Positions 1 to 10,700 of a stretch of 64,000 bases of DNA are shown here, in pieces. Position 1 is the stretch's first letter. Each line of letters starts with the position of its first letter. Made by a program: the position numbers and the translations under genes. The notes beneath the pieces were generated by a model that worked only from the letters and a program-made list of their open reading frames with translations, had not been told where the DNA came from and ran no database searches. This DNA comes from Tetranychus cinnabarinus (lineage: Eukaryota > Arthropoda > Arachnida > Trombidiformes > Tetranychidae), in NCBI GenBank assembly GCA_022266195.1, contig WHVY01000001.1, positions 20,212,001 through 20,276,000 on the forward strand, written 5' to 3'.

Positions 1-3000
1 AAGAAGATGATATGAAAAGTGTTAAGGACGGTAAAGACGAAATGGATTGTGCACCAACAAACTTTGATTCATTCGATGAAATTAAATGCTCTGATGAAAG
101 TAACCAAAAATCCAAACCCAATGGCTTGGGACAAGAATCTGGTGAGATAGGTTCCCATGAAAGTGTTGCAAACGAGCATTCAATTAAAAATAGTTCTGAG
201 CGCTCTTTAGATGCTGATGAAAAGCCAATATCTCCAATCGACAACCCTCCTGATCTTACCGAAAATGATAAATCTCTTTTTACTTCAGCTTCAGCTGATG
301 AGAAATTTGATTCATCCAATGGGATGCCATATTCTGTCAGTGGAGAAGACGTGCCTAAAGATGAACAGAAATGTGAAACCTTTGAAGAGACCTCTACTAG
401 TGAAACTATTATGAGTGGTCTAAATCGATCAAAAGTAGAAAGCCCAACTCCTAAGCAAGAAGATGATATGAAAAGTGCTATGGGCGGTAAAGACGAAATG
501 GCTTGTGAACAAGCAAACTTTGATTCATTCGATGAAATGAAATGCTCTGACGAGACTAACCAAGATTGCAAGCCTGATGTCTCGCTACAAGATCCAGCAT
601 CCGAGTCAAATGAGCAGGGCAATTCTCTTAGCTCTGGTGGAGATCATAGTCCAAGTGAAACCAAACTCAAATCCGATGAATCGCGACAAGAGTCGAGCGA
701 TGCTTGGGGATCTGTTGGAGAATGTCCCTCGGAAGGTGGCGGCTCAGCTGCTGAAAATACTAGTATATCTAAGAGTAACGAAAATGAAGCTTGGAGCTCG
801 CAATCCGGGTCAAATGACCCAGGTAAATCTGGTTCTGGTGGAGGTTGGGGAGATCCCAGTCCAAGTGAAACCAAACCAAAATTAAAATCCGATGACTTGA
901 AACAAGAGTCGGGCGATGGAGGTTGGGGAGATCCTACTCCTGATGAAACCAAACCGAAATCTAAGTCTAATGAATCTAAACAAGAGTCCGGCGATGCATG
1001 TGGATCTACTGGAGGATGGGGAGATCCTAGTCCGCCTAAAAACAAACCACAATTAAAATCTGATGAACCGAAACAACAGTCCGACGATGCCTGGGGATCT
1101 AGTGGAGGATGGGGTAATCCTACTCCAAGTGAAACCAAACCAAAATTCAAATCTGATGACTCGAAGCAAGAGTCGGGCGATGCATGGGGTGCAACTGGTG
1201 GAGGATGGGGTGATCCTAGTCCTCCTAAAACCAAACCGAAACAGCAGTCCGACGATGCCTGGGGATCTAGTGGAGGATGGGGTAATCCTACTCCAAGTGA
1301 AACTAAACCAAATTCCAGGTCTGACTCGAAACAAGAGTCTGGTGATGCCTGGGGTGCAACTGGTGGTGAATGGTCTTCTGGAGGTGGATCATCATGGGCA
1401 GACGCAGGAAGTTCATCTAAAAAAAGTGGAGGTGATGATTGGGGCGCATCTTCGGGAACTAGTGATTGGGGTGCACCTTCTGGAACTAGTGACCGAGGTA
1501 GATCTGGTGGTTCTGGGGGAAAAGGCTGTTTCAAATGCGGCGAAGAAGGGCATATGTCTCGTGAATGTCCTAAAGGAGGTGGAAGTGGATCTCGTGGTAA
1601 GGGTTGCTTCAAATGCGGTGAAGAAGGACACATGTCTCGTGAATGTCCATCAGGAGGTGGAGGTGGCTCTCGTGGAAAGGGCTGCTTCAAATGCGGTGAA
1701 GAAGGACACATGTCTCGTGAATGTCCAACAGGAGGTGGATCATCAAGAGGAGGTGGCGGTAGAGCTTGCTTCAAATGTGGTGAAGAAGGACACATGTCTC
1801 GTGAATGTCCATCAGGAGGTGGATCATCAAGAGGAGGTAGTGGAAAGGGTTGCTTCAAGTGTGGTGAAGAAGGACACATGTCTCGTGAATGTCCAAATGG
1901 TGGCCGAGAAGGACGTGATCGCCGTGCTGTCAAAAGTGAAGGTGCTCCTTGGGGATCATCAGGTGGAGACTGGGGAAGTGACGATTGTGCTGCAAGTCCA
2001 GCCAAAAAAAATTGCAATTGGGAGTCATCGTCTGGTTCCACTGCCAAAAACTCGAAAGAAGATTCCTGGGGAGCATCTGGTGGAGGCTGGGGAGATCCTA
2101 GTCCTAGTGAAACGAAACCAAAATTCAAGTCCAATGACTCTAAACAAGATTCCAGCGATACTTGGGGAGGCGGCTGGGGTGATCCTAGTCCAAGTGAAAC
2201 TAAACCAAAATTCAAGTCCAATGACTCTAAACAAGATTCCAGCGATACTTGGGGAGGCGGCTGGGGTGATCCTAGTCCAAGTGAAACTAAACCAAACTCG
2301 AAACAGGAGTCCGGTGATGCTTGGGGATCTGGAGGTGGATCATCATGGGCAGACTCAGGAAGTTCGCCCAAAAAAAGTGGAGGTTCAGATTGGGGTACAT
2401 CTTCTGGAACTAGTGACCGTGGTAAATCTGGCGGTTCTGGGGGAAAAGGCTGTTTCAAATGCGGTGAAGAAGGGCATATGTCTCGTGAATGTCCTAAAGG
2501 AGGTGGAAGTGGATCTCGTGGTAAAGGTTGCCATAAATGTGGTAAAGAAGGTCATATGGCTAAAGATTGTACTGAGCCCTCTTTAGATGCTGATGGAAAA
2601 CCCAGGCCTCCAGTTTACAAACCTGCTGATCTTAACGAAAATGATGAATCTCTTTACGATACAGCTTCAGCTGGTGAAAACTTTGATTCCTACGATGGAA
2701 TGCCATGTTCTGTCAGTGGAGAAGACGTGCCTAAAGATCCTGAGAGATATGAAACCTTTGAAGAGGCCTTTACTAGTGAAACTATTCTAAATGGTTTAAA
2801 GCGTTCAAAAATAATCAAACCAACTCCTATCCAGAAATATGGTATGAGAATTGTTATGGCCGGTAGAGACTTAATGGCTTGCGCTCAAACAGGATCTGGT
2901 AAAACATTAGCATTTATTTTACCCATTCTACAAGATTTATTCAATGACAAAGATCTAAGGAGTGGTTATGGTGAGATTCCTGCGAAGCCAAAAGCTCTAA

Positions 3001-4160
3001 TTATCTCTCCAACTCGTGAATTAGCCGTCCAGATTTACAAAGAAACATATAAGTATAGTAGAGGAAGCATTGTTAAAGTTCAAATAATTTATGGTGGAAC
3101 TTCAGTTGCTCACCAAAAAGCTAAACTTTCCGAAGGTGCACACATACTCGTTGGTACTGCTGGACGATTACTCGATTTCTTAGATAAAAATTTTTATGAT
3201 TTTTCTGAATTAAAATACCTCGTTTTGGACGAAGCTGATCGAATGATTGATCAAGGTTTTATACCTGATGTACGCAAAATGATTGTTCATCCAACAATGC
3301 CACCCAAAGAAAAACGCCAAACACTCATGTTCAGTGCTACGTTTGCAAATAGAGTACAGAAAGTTGCCGCTGAATTCTTAGTCTCAAATTATCTTTTCCT
3401 CACTGTTGGCATTCTTGGTGCTGCTAATTCTGATGTCCACCAGACCTTATTGAAAGTTGAAAAGTTTAGCAAAAGAAACAAGCTTCTTGAGATCCTTAAG
3501 GAATCTAATAATAATGATCGGACCATGGTTTTTGTAGAAAGCAAAAAGACAGCTGATTTCCTCGCATCTTTCCTGTCTCAATCTGATTTCAAAGCGACTA
3601 GCATCCATGGAGATCGTTACCAACGTCAAAGAGAAGAAGCTCTTGACGATTTGAAAAGCGGTAAATTTCCTATCTTGGTTGCTACATCAGTTGCGTCAAG
3701 AGGTTTGGATATTAAAGATGTTAGGCATGTAATAAACTATGACCTGCCCAAAGAAATTGATGACTACATTCATAGGATCGGTCGTACAGGTCGAGTCGGA
3801 AATAAGGGTAAAGCAACAAGTTTTTATGATCCTGATGCTGACAAAGATTTGGCTCCCAAAATCGTGGAAGTTATCAAAAGTGCTCAACAACCTGTTCCTG
3901 ACTGGCTTACAGAAGAGACTTCTGAAGGTCAATTTGGTAGTGATATCGCATTTGGAGGTGTCGACTATAGAGGAGGAGTAAGTAACTTGACGAATGAATA
4001 ATGCTTTTCAAAAAACACTTTGATCAAATTTACTAGCGTCATAATTAATTAATATTTTAATCATCTTTTTAATTTGTCTCATTTACAGGAAGGTGGAAAT
4101 GCAAGTTATGAAGATCTAGATGCTCCTAAAAAAGAAAGCGGTATTGATCTCGAGTGGTAA
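1..4160 (+). CDS. vas: Vasa-family DEAD-box RNA helicase with seven CCHC zinc knuckles (vasa-1), 5' partial
   Basis: ATP-dependent RNA helicase of the Vasa/DDX4 family, expected in germ granules and piRNA metabolism. Exons are 1-3977 and 4089-4160, joined in phase 0 (GTAAGT donor, TTTACAG acceptor). The small last exon adds 23 residues ending in Leu-Glu-Trp, the Vasa-type acidic-Trp C-terminus. The frame is open at base 1, and the first ATG (12) lies inside a repeated module, so the true start is probably outside the window. Counting from ATG 12, there are 1345 residues: a disordered Ser/Gly-rich region with nine GGWG[DN]P repeats, CCHC knuckles at ~506-627 (five) and ~814-855 (two), and a helicase core at ~910-1290. 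Core motifs seen are PTPIQ (~937), AQTGSGKT (~958), PTRELA, DEAD (1073), SAT, SRGLDI and HRIGRTGR (~1254). Motif Ib reads GTAGR instead of TPGR. The N-terminus holds decayed copies of the Q-motif region. It is far longer than usual Vasa (~650-720 aa). Family assignment is firm; germline role is inferred. Confidence 0.93.
198..570 (+). repeat. Decayed internal duplicate of the vasa linker/Q-motif region
   Basis: The stretch encoding LDADEKP...VSGEDVPKD...SETIMSGL...PTPKQ...MACEQ aligns in order with the intact segment at about 2577-2890 (LDADGKP...VSGEDVPKD...SETILNGL...PTPIQ...MACAQ). After MACEQA the sequence does not continue into the P-loop. It jumps to NFDSFDEMKCSDE, which resembles NFDSYDGMPCS in the linker, so the repeat junction lies just before the P-loop. 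The tail of a still earlier copy occupies bases 3-107 (EDDMKS...FDSFDEIKCSDES). These copies cannot bind ATP because the GSGKT loop is absent. Confidence 0.85.
2074..2297 (+). repeat. Coding tandem repeat, 87-bp unit (GGGWGDPSPSETK module)
   Basis: Three successive units begin near 2074, 2161 and 2248. The second and the start of the third are base-for-base identical over the shared part, implying recent expansion or conversion. Each unit encodes 29 residues with one GGGWGDP motif followed by a Lys/Ser/Asp-rich spacer. Six more diverged units lie at about 835-1315. Confidence 0.85.
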
Positions 4161-4311
4161 AGATAATCGCTGAACGCATTTAAATCCCGCTTCACCACTG
4201 TTGTTCATTGGTTTTTACTTTTGTACTTAAAAAGTTTATTCTTTATCCTTTTCATTGTTTAAATTCATTCAAATATAACTCTTTGAATCAAAATTGCCAT
4301 TTCTATCAAAA

Positions 4312-4317
4312 AATAAA
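4312..4317 (+). terminator. Candidate polyadenylation signal of vasa-1
   Basis: AATAAA about 150 bases after the stop. A matching AATAAA sits at 45101 in the homologous 3' flank of vasa-3, which supports it. Bases 4161-4720 otherwise contain only the convergent 3' ends of vasa-1 and laminin. Confidence 0.55.
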
Positions 4318-4529
4318 AAACATTAAAAATTATGATCTTAAATATTTTAAATTTGAACTAAATTGCTGCTTTTCAGTTTTTTCATGATTGAAATACTCAA
4401 AAAGATGATTGGTCGATCAATTGAAACAATAACTTTGAATGCTTAAGAGTTTTTGTTCTAGGGTATTATTTGTAACTTGAATTGTGATATCATTCAGACT
4501 AATACATTAGTTACACTTAAATCATATAG

Positions 4530-4535
4530 TTTATT
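4530..4535 (-). terminator. Candidate polyadenylation signal of laminin alpha
   Basis: AATAAA on the minus strand about 185 bases past the laminin stop codon, in the convergent intergenic stretch. Confidence 0.45.
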
Positions 4536-4720
4536 GAATAAATAATGACAGTCATTAGTTTAATCTGTATATTTTAATAACTAACATAAAAATGAGATTT
4601 GTTAAGAAAGAGTCAATCATCACCTCTTATTTAATTTGTCATAGATTTACATGTAATCACTATCTGTGACTTTCTAGATGCTTTCACAATTTGAATATCC
4701 ATATCATTATTGAGGTAAAA

Positions 4721-7700
4721 CTAAAAGATCGGACAATATTCCATCGCATTTCCAATGTAATCACAGATTTGCTCCATGTATACGTAAGCTGTGTATCCTC
4801 TTTGTTTCGGAGGATGAACACTCATGAAATTAACACAACCAATGTAAGGAGGAGGTAAATCAGGGAGTTTACGTCGATAATAATCTGGAACATCGCCAAT
4901 AAAAATAGGAGTTGATGTATCAGCAACGTTAAAGCCTCCAGGTCCAAAAACAGCTTCACTTTCTTCTTGGTTTACGGTAATCATGTGAGAGTTTGAAATT
5001 TTGGTAATCGTAATCATGTGCCAATTTCCATCGCAGATTGCCGCAGAGCCGTTTTTCATCTCAAGAGTTGCAGTCTTTTCACCGAATCCATTATTAACCG
5101 TTAATTCAATAGCACCATTATTCAACTTAGCAATTAGATAATCACTGATTTCACCTTTCTCATTGGGATGACCAAATGTAGCCAAAATAAGACCATTCAA
5201 AATACGAGGTTTAATATAAAATTCAATCTCAACTGTAAGTCCAACTTTAAATTTATCATAACAAGATAAATAGCTATTTTGACCGATTAAATAGACTCCA
5301 GGTTCAATTTGATTCGTGCAAATTGGCGCGTTCACGAATTTATATCCATTTTCTGTTTCACTTTCTTCTAGGCTGATTGGTATTCCATTGATGACAATAT
5401 CTCGAATACAACCTCTATATGAATGATTCATGCCCCAAATAAGTGGTCCAACTCGATGAGCAGCAATCGGTGGTAAACCTCCGATATAAGCTGGAGAAAC
5501 TATGTTGAATTTTGTCGAGTTTCCAGGTGAAGTTGCAGTGTAAGAATCCATCCAACCAACATTTCCATTAAGACCAAATGTTACTCCAACATTGGAATTG
5601 TTGATAATCCAATCTCCTTTGAGAATCTTAAGACCACTTCCAACATTCCATGCCAGATAAATGATCTGATCATAGATATAAAGACACATAAATTCATCAA
5701 ATTGTGCATCAGAGACAAAGAATAAAATTCCTGCTCTATTTTTCACCCCAAACATTTTTCTAGTTGGTGAGAATCGAAGGCTCATATTGGACCCTGTTTC
5801 AAATGATTTTATTAATTCTGAGCTCAATTTAATTTCAACTCGAGAATGTCGAGAAGTACCAAATCGACGACCATGACTATCTATAGTAACACCTGGCTCA
5901 ATGGGAACCATCGGCAAAGCACAGTTTGGGACTGTTGTGTAATTAGCTTGTAAAGATGGATTGATAGCTGGTGTGGTTGGTGTGATGTTTGTATTTGTTA
6001 CTGAAGGTAAATTGGGAATAATTTCAGTTGGTGTGTCATTATCGCTGTTAATCAATTGTTGGTCACAATTAACCAAGGTTGCAGCATTTACATCATCTGC
6101 ATTTCTTAGATCTTGAAGTTCATTATTAACCACAATTTCACCAACACACCCAATAAAAACTGGAAAATTTCCTCGAATATGTTCATCTGACCCACCAATA
6201 GAATATGATTCGGCAGACTCATGTAGATTTTGTTCTGGGAAATCTTTGGAGACTTCAGGTTTATCATCTATGTTGAGTTTATAAGAGTTGCCTTTTTTAG
6301 TTAACATCACATAATGCCATTCACTATCATTACAACGAACATCTGAATATGCACTTCCACCAGGAAAAGTTACAAATTTAAGTATTCCTTTCTCAATAAA
6401 GATTGAAGAAAATGCCATGTTTGTGTTTTCGTCAGGCGTCATGTGCATAGCAAATATTATAGTTTTGGATAAATAGGTTTTAAATTTGAATGATATTTGG
6501 AAACTTTCAATTTCTTTCTTCAATGGCATCTCAATGAAACTTGGTCTAACGTCTCGTTTAAAAACAGCTTCCGTAACTCTAGATTCAACACAACCCAAAG
6601 TTACTCCTGGAATCCTTTTTGAGTTATCAAGTTCATCTTTGAAACAGCCTTTAAATTTAGGCGGATCAGGTAAAATGGCACCACCGAAATAGAATCCTCG
6701 TTTGAAATTGTGTAAACTTATGGGAATATCGCTGTAAGTAATGTGAGCCAGAGAACCATTGAAAATATTGGCGTTAATTGTATCTGGCACGATATAATCG
6801 CTTGGAATCAAACCAACAAATATCTGAGATTGATTGTTGAGATCAAATAAAAATGAGCTTCCTTCAATGTAACCAACAGTCACAGTCATCTTGTCACCTT
6901 TTAACATTGTTAGATTCATTTTTTTACCAACTCTGTTAAATACTAATCCAGTCCAATCACCGTCATTGAAAGTGTCGTTAGTCTCTATGGATTGAGGGCC
7001 ACTGCCTAAATCTAAAACAACTTTAACCTTTCCTTTGTCGAGACAAACAGCAATATAATCATTCCTATTCGTGAGATCCTTGTCAGTTGAACGTTTAACA
7101 TGTTGAGGTTGAGATTTATTTAAATTACCCATGAAAAACAATAGTCCATCATTGTAAATACTGGCAAAGTTGAGTGATAAGCTGGTCAAGCTTTTAGAGG
7201 TGCGTAATAAATTTTCAGGTAGCCTTAATTGAGCAAAAGAAGTTTTGTCCAATTTCATTGCTAAATCAATATGACTCGCCATTTTACGAGCTCGAATAAC
7301 CATCTTTTTCAATTTTTCAATCACAGGTTTAGATGATTTAACCAAGTTCATCATTTCTGCAACTTTAACCTCTGAATTATGAACTCGTTCTCTCATTTTT
7401 CTTGGATCATATAATGTGTACAATGAAGTTCCTTCATTAATATCAATAAATATTTGCTCTTGGTCCTGTTTAAGTTGATTTGTTGCATTTGATATGGACA
7501 AGATGTCAATAACAAGTTGATCAAAACGTGCTGAAACATTATTAGCTATATGGGCACTGAGCTGTATCGATTCCATCAATTTAGAGTCTTTATTAAACGC
7601 GATGATATTCTCAGTGGTATTTCCCAGTTCTGTGATTAATTTATCCAATTTTTGACTTTGCAGTTTAATCATAGCATCTTTCGAATTAATAGTTTCATTT

Positions 7701-10700
7701 TTCTGGTACAGATCTTTGGCTCCAATGGTCAAGATATTTGCTCTAAGTTCACTTGCTTTTCCTTTATTTTTCATAACGTCTTGCTGAACTGAAGATATTT
7801 CATCTTTTATCTTCTTCCATGGTTTATCAGACGATACATTAAGATCTCGCACTAAATTTTCTGCCGATTCAATGGCCTTTTCAACAATTCCAAAAGCTTT
7901 TGCAGCTTTAATTTTGCGGGCTAAGCTCTCTTCTTCAAATACTCTTGAAAAAGTCAAACCGAGATTAATAGCAGTTTTATTCAAATTGTTTGAATATTGT
8001 ATAGCCTTTTTTACCTCATTGGTCAATCTAGGTTCTTGAAGTTTCTTTAGTTTGTCCAATAGACCAATAAGTCGCTCTTTTTTAGTAGTCACCGGATAAG
8101 ATAGTTCAACTAAAGTGACAAGTGAGCTTGAAGTAGCTATTAAAATTGCACTAGATTGGTTAATTTTAGCTTTGGCTTCCTTCAGATGCGTTGCAATGGA
8201 AGAATCGAGATTTTTTATCAAATTGATATTGGAAATCATTGGCTCTTTAAGGGAAGTGTGGCTTATATTCAGACTACGCTGGACACTCAAAGAAACACTC
8301 GTTGAGTTAGCAATTTTCAGGTTAGCATCGGTTAAAATATTTACAGCTTTATTTAATCGCTCTTTATATCCATTAGCGCCAGTCTTCAAGGCAGAAATGT
8401 CTTTGAATAAGCGTTTGACTTTCGACCAAAAGTTGAATGCGAGTTCGTTTAAAATATCGTCAACTTCTCTTGTTTTACCGTCAATGAAACTGTGCACTCT
8501 TTTAACCTCGTTTGTATTGCTTTCACATTGATTCAGCATAGCTGGGAAACTCACTTCAGCTGCTTCAGTTTTATAAAGATGTTCAGTAGCCTTAAATTGT
8601 TCAATTGTTTTGTTTACCTCAGATGAGACCTTTTTGCTTTCATGGAGAATCGTATCAGCTTTTGATAAAGTCTTGTTCCATTTGACAACACTTGAAGCCA
8701 AGTGAGATAGCCTTTCCTGCCATACCGATAAATTATCTGATCCTTTAATAATTTTTACCATTTCATTACCCAGAGTAGAAAGGTTGATCAATTTGGATGC
8801 ATTAATGTTAATAGACATTTTATTTTCCAATTTAGTTAAGTTGCTAATCAATAGCGAAAATTTTTTCGCTGTGTAGACACTTTTTGCTGTGTTGCTGAGA
8901 TCATTAAAGATTGGAGTTATCTCATTCATGAGAAGGTCTGTATCGTCAAGTAGAGTATCTTGACAGTCAGTGCATTGGTGACATCCTTTCTGGTCTACAA
9001 ATACCCAACGCCGTGGACATTTGTCACATTTTTCACCAACAACTCCAGGTAAACATTCACACTTTCCAGTTTTCTGGTTACAGACAACTCCCTTTGAATA
9101 TTTTTCACTGCATCCACAAGATTCACAACCCGATTTACTGTATTTCCAGAATCCAGGTTCACAGACATTACATGTTCTCCCAGTGGCACCAGGTTGACAA
9201 CGACATTGACCAGAGTCTGCATCACAATCAAGTCCTTTAGAGGCATCAGAGCAATTACAAGGCGTACAACCGGCACATGTATTGAATCCATAATGATTTG
9301 GTTTACACTCATCACAATAGTCACCTGAAAATGAAAAAGTTATTAACTGTAACTTCATTTATTTAATACTTCAATAGTCAACTCAATAATATTCAAATCT
9401 AGAATATCAATTGATATTTGATCAGATTTAAATCTATAGTTTCATTAAACTCTCAAATCAACGTAACACATTAACCATGGTAAAAGATCAATAAACTTAC
9501 CAATAACATTAGGATGGCATTTACAATTACCACTATATTGGTCACAAACTGCAGTGCCACAATTAACACACTGACAAGGCCGACAGTTTTTCAGTTGAAT
9601 AGCGTCGCCATAATATCCATCAGCACACCGTTCACATGATTTACCAGCAGTATTATTGAGACATTTCAAACAATTTCCCGAAAATGAGTGACAAGAATCA
9701 GGATCTGTTTGATCAATGTTACCATTACAGTTACAAGGTTGACAGAAGCTGCCAGGAATTAAGGGATGACCAAAGTAACCCACAGCACAAAGGTTACACA
9801 GTTTACCGGTATAACCAGGTTTACAGTTACAACTCCATTCCGATTTTAGTCGAGTATCTTGATTGATCTTACAAGAAGTAGCAAAATTATTTGGCGATGG
9901 ACAAGGACAGCTCAAACAATCGTCAGGTTTTCCAACAGTTGCATTTCCATAAAAACCTGATTTACACAGTTCACAATGATCACCAGCCGTGTTATGATTG
10001 CAGTTTAAACATTTCCCTGTTAACGGATCACACTCATTTGAATGTCCATGACACTTACAAGGAATACAAGAACCCAAGTAAGGTCCAACTGAGATTCGAT
10101 AATAGCCACTGGCACATTCTTCACATGAACTTCCTTTATAATTTACTGGACAGCTACATTGTTCGACTCGACGAGCTAATGAAGCATTTAAAATTGAACC
10201 ATTGGAAGCTAAATCAAATGTAAAGTCAGCAAGATAAACGGCTCCAACTGGTGTAAAGTATGAAGCACGAATATAAATAGACTGCAGATCAGTTAGCAAA
10301 GTCATAAACTGTTCTCGAGTAACTGGTGTTGATTCATATAAATGGCGGAATTTACTTTCAACCAACTCGATCTCAAACTTTTGTGTACTAAATGGTGAAG
10401 CAGGTTGTTCATCATTTGTTAATTCAATCGAGTGATTGCGTCCAATGAAAATTAAGTCTGGAGTTACAGGAGTATCAATTGAATTTATAACGGAGCCTTT
10501 CAAAGGTAACTCTACAGTTTGATAACGAATGAAACCTCCATAGGAAGTTAGGCGATTACCGAGAAATTCATTTGGTACTTTAAAGTAAAAATTTTTCCTG
10601 GAATCAGATTTTGATAAGAGATAAACTTGTCCCATTGGAACGGGCTCTAATCTAAATTGTGTCTCTGTTAATTTGGGAATTGTCACTATCGGTGTGAAAC

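Noticed and set aside
1527..1892. CCHC knuckles as evidence of a retroviral Gag
   Set aside because: No Gag, protease or polymerase sequence nearby. The knuckles are fused to a complete Vasa helicase and occur in all three paralogues.
1513..1900. Regularly spaced repeats that could be taken for a CRISPR array
   Set aside because: They are in-frame CCHC zinc-knuckle codons of a eukaryotic protein, with spacers that are themselves Gly/Ser repeats.
644..2458. 604-codon minus-strand open frame rich in Pro/Ser opposite vasa-1
   Set aside because: Shadow of the Gly/Ser/Trp repeats. It simply mirrors the zinc-knuckle and GGWGDP units, and similar antisense frames occur opposite vasa-2 and vasa-3.
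1063..2586. 507-codon plus-strand frame overlapping vasa-1 in another phase
   Set aside because: Repetitive out-of-frame reading of the same repeats, with no domain of its own and no start context.
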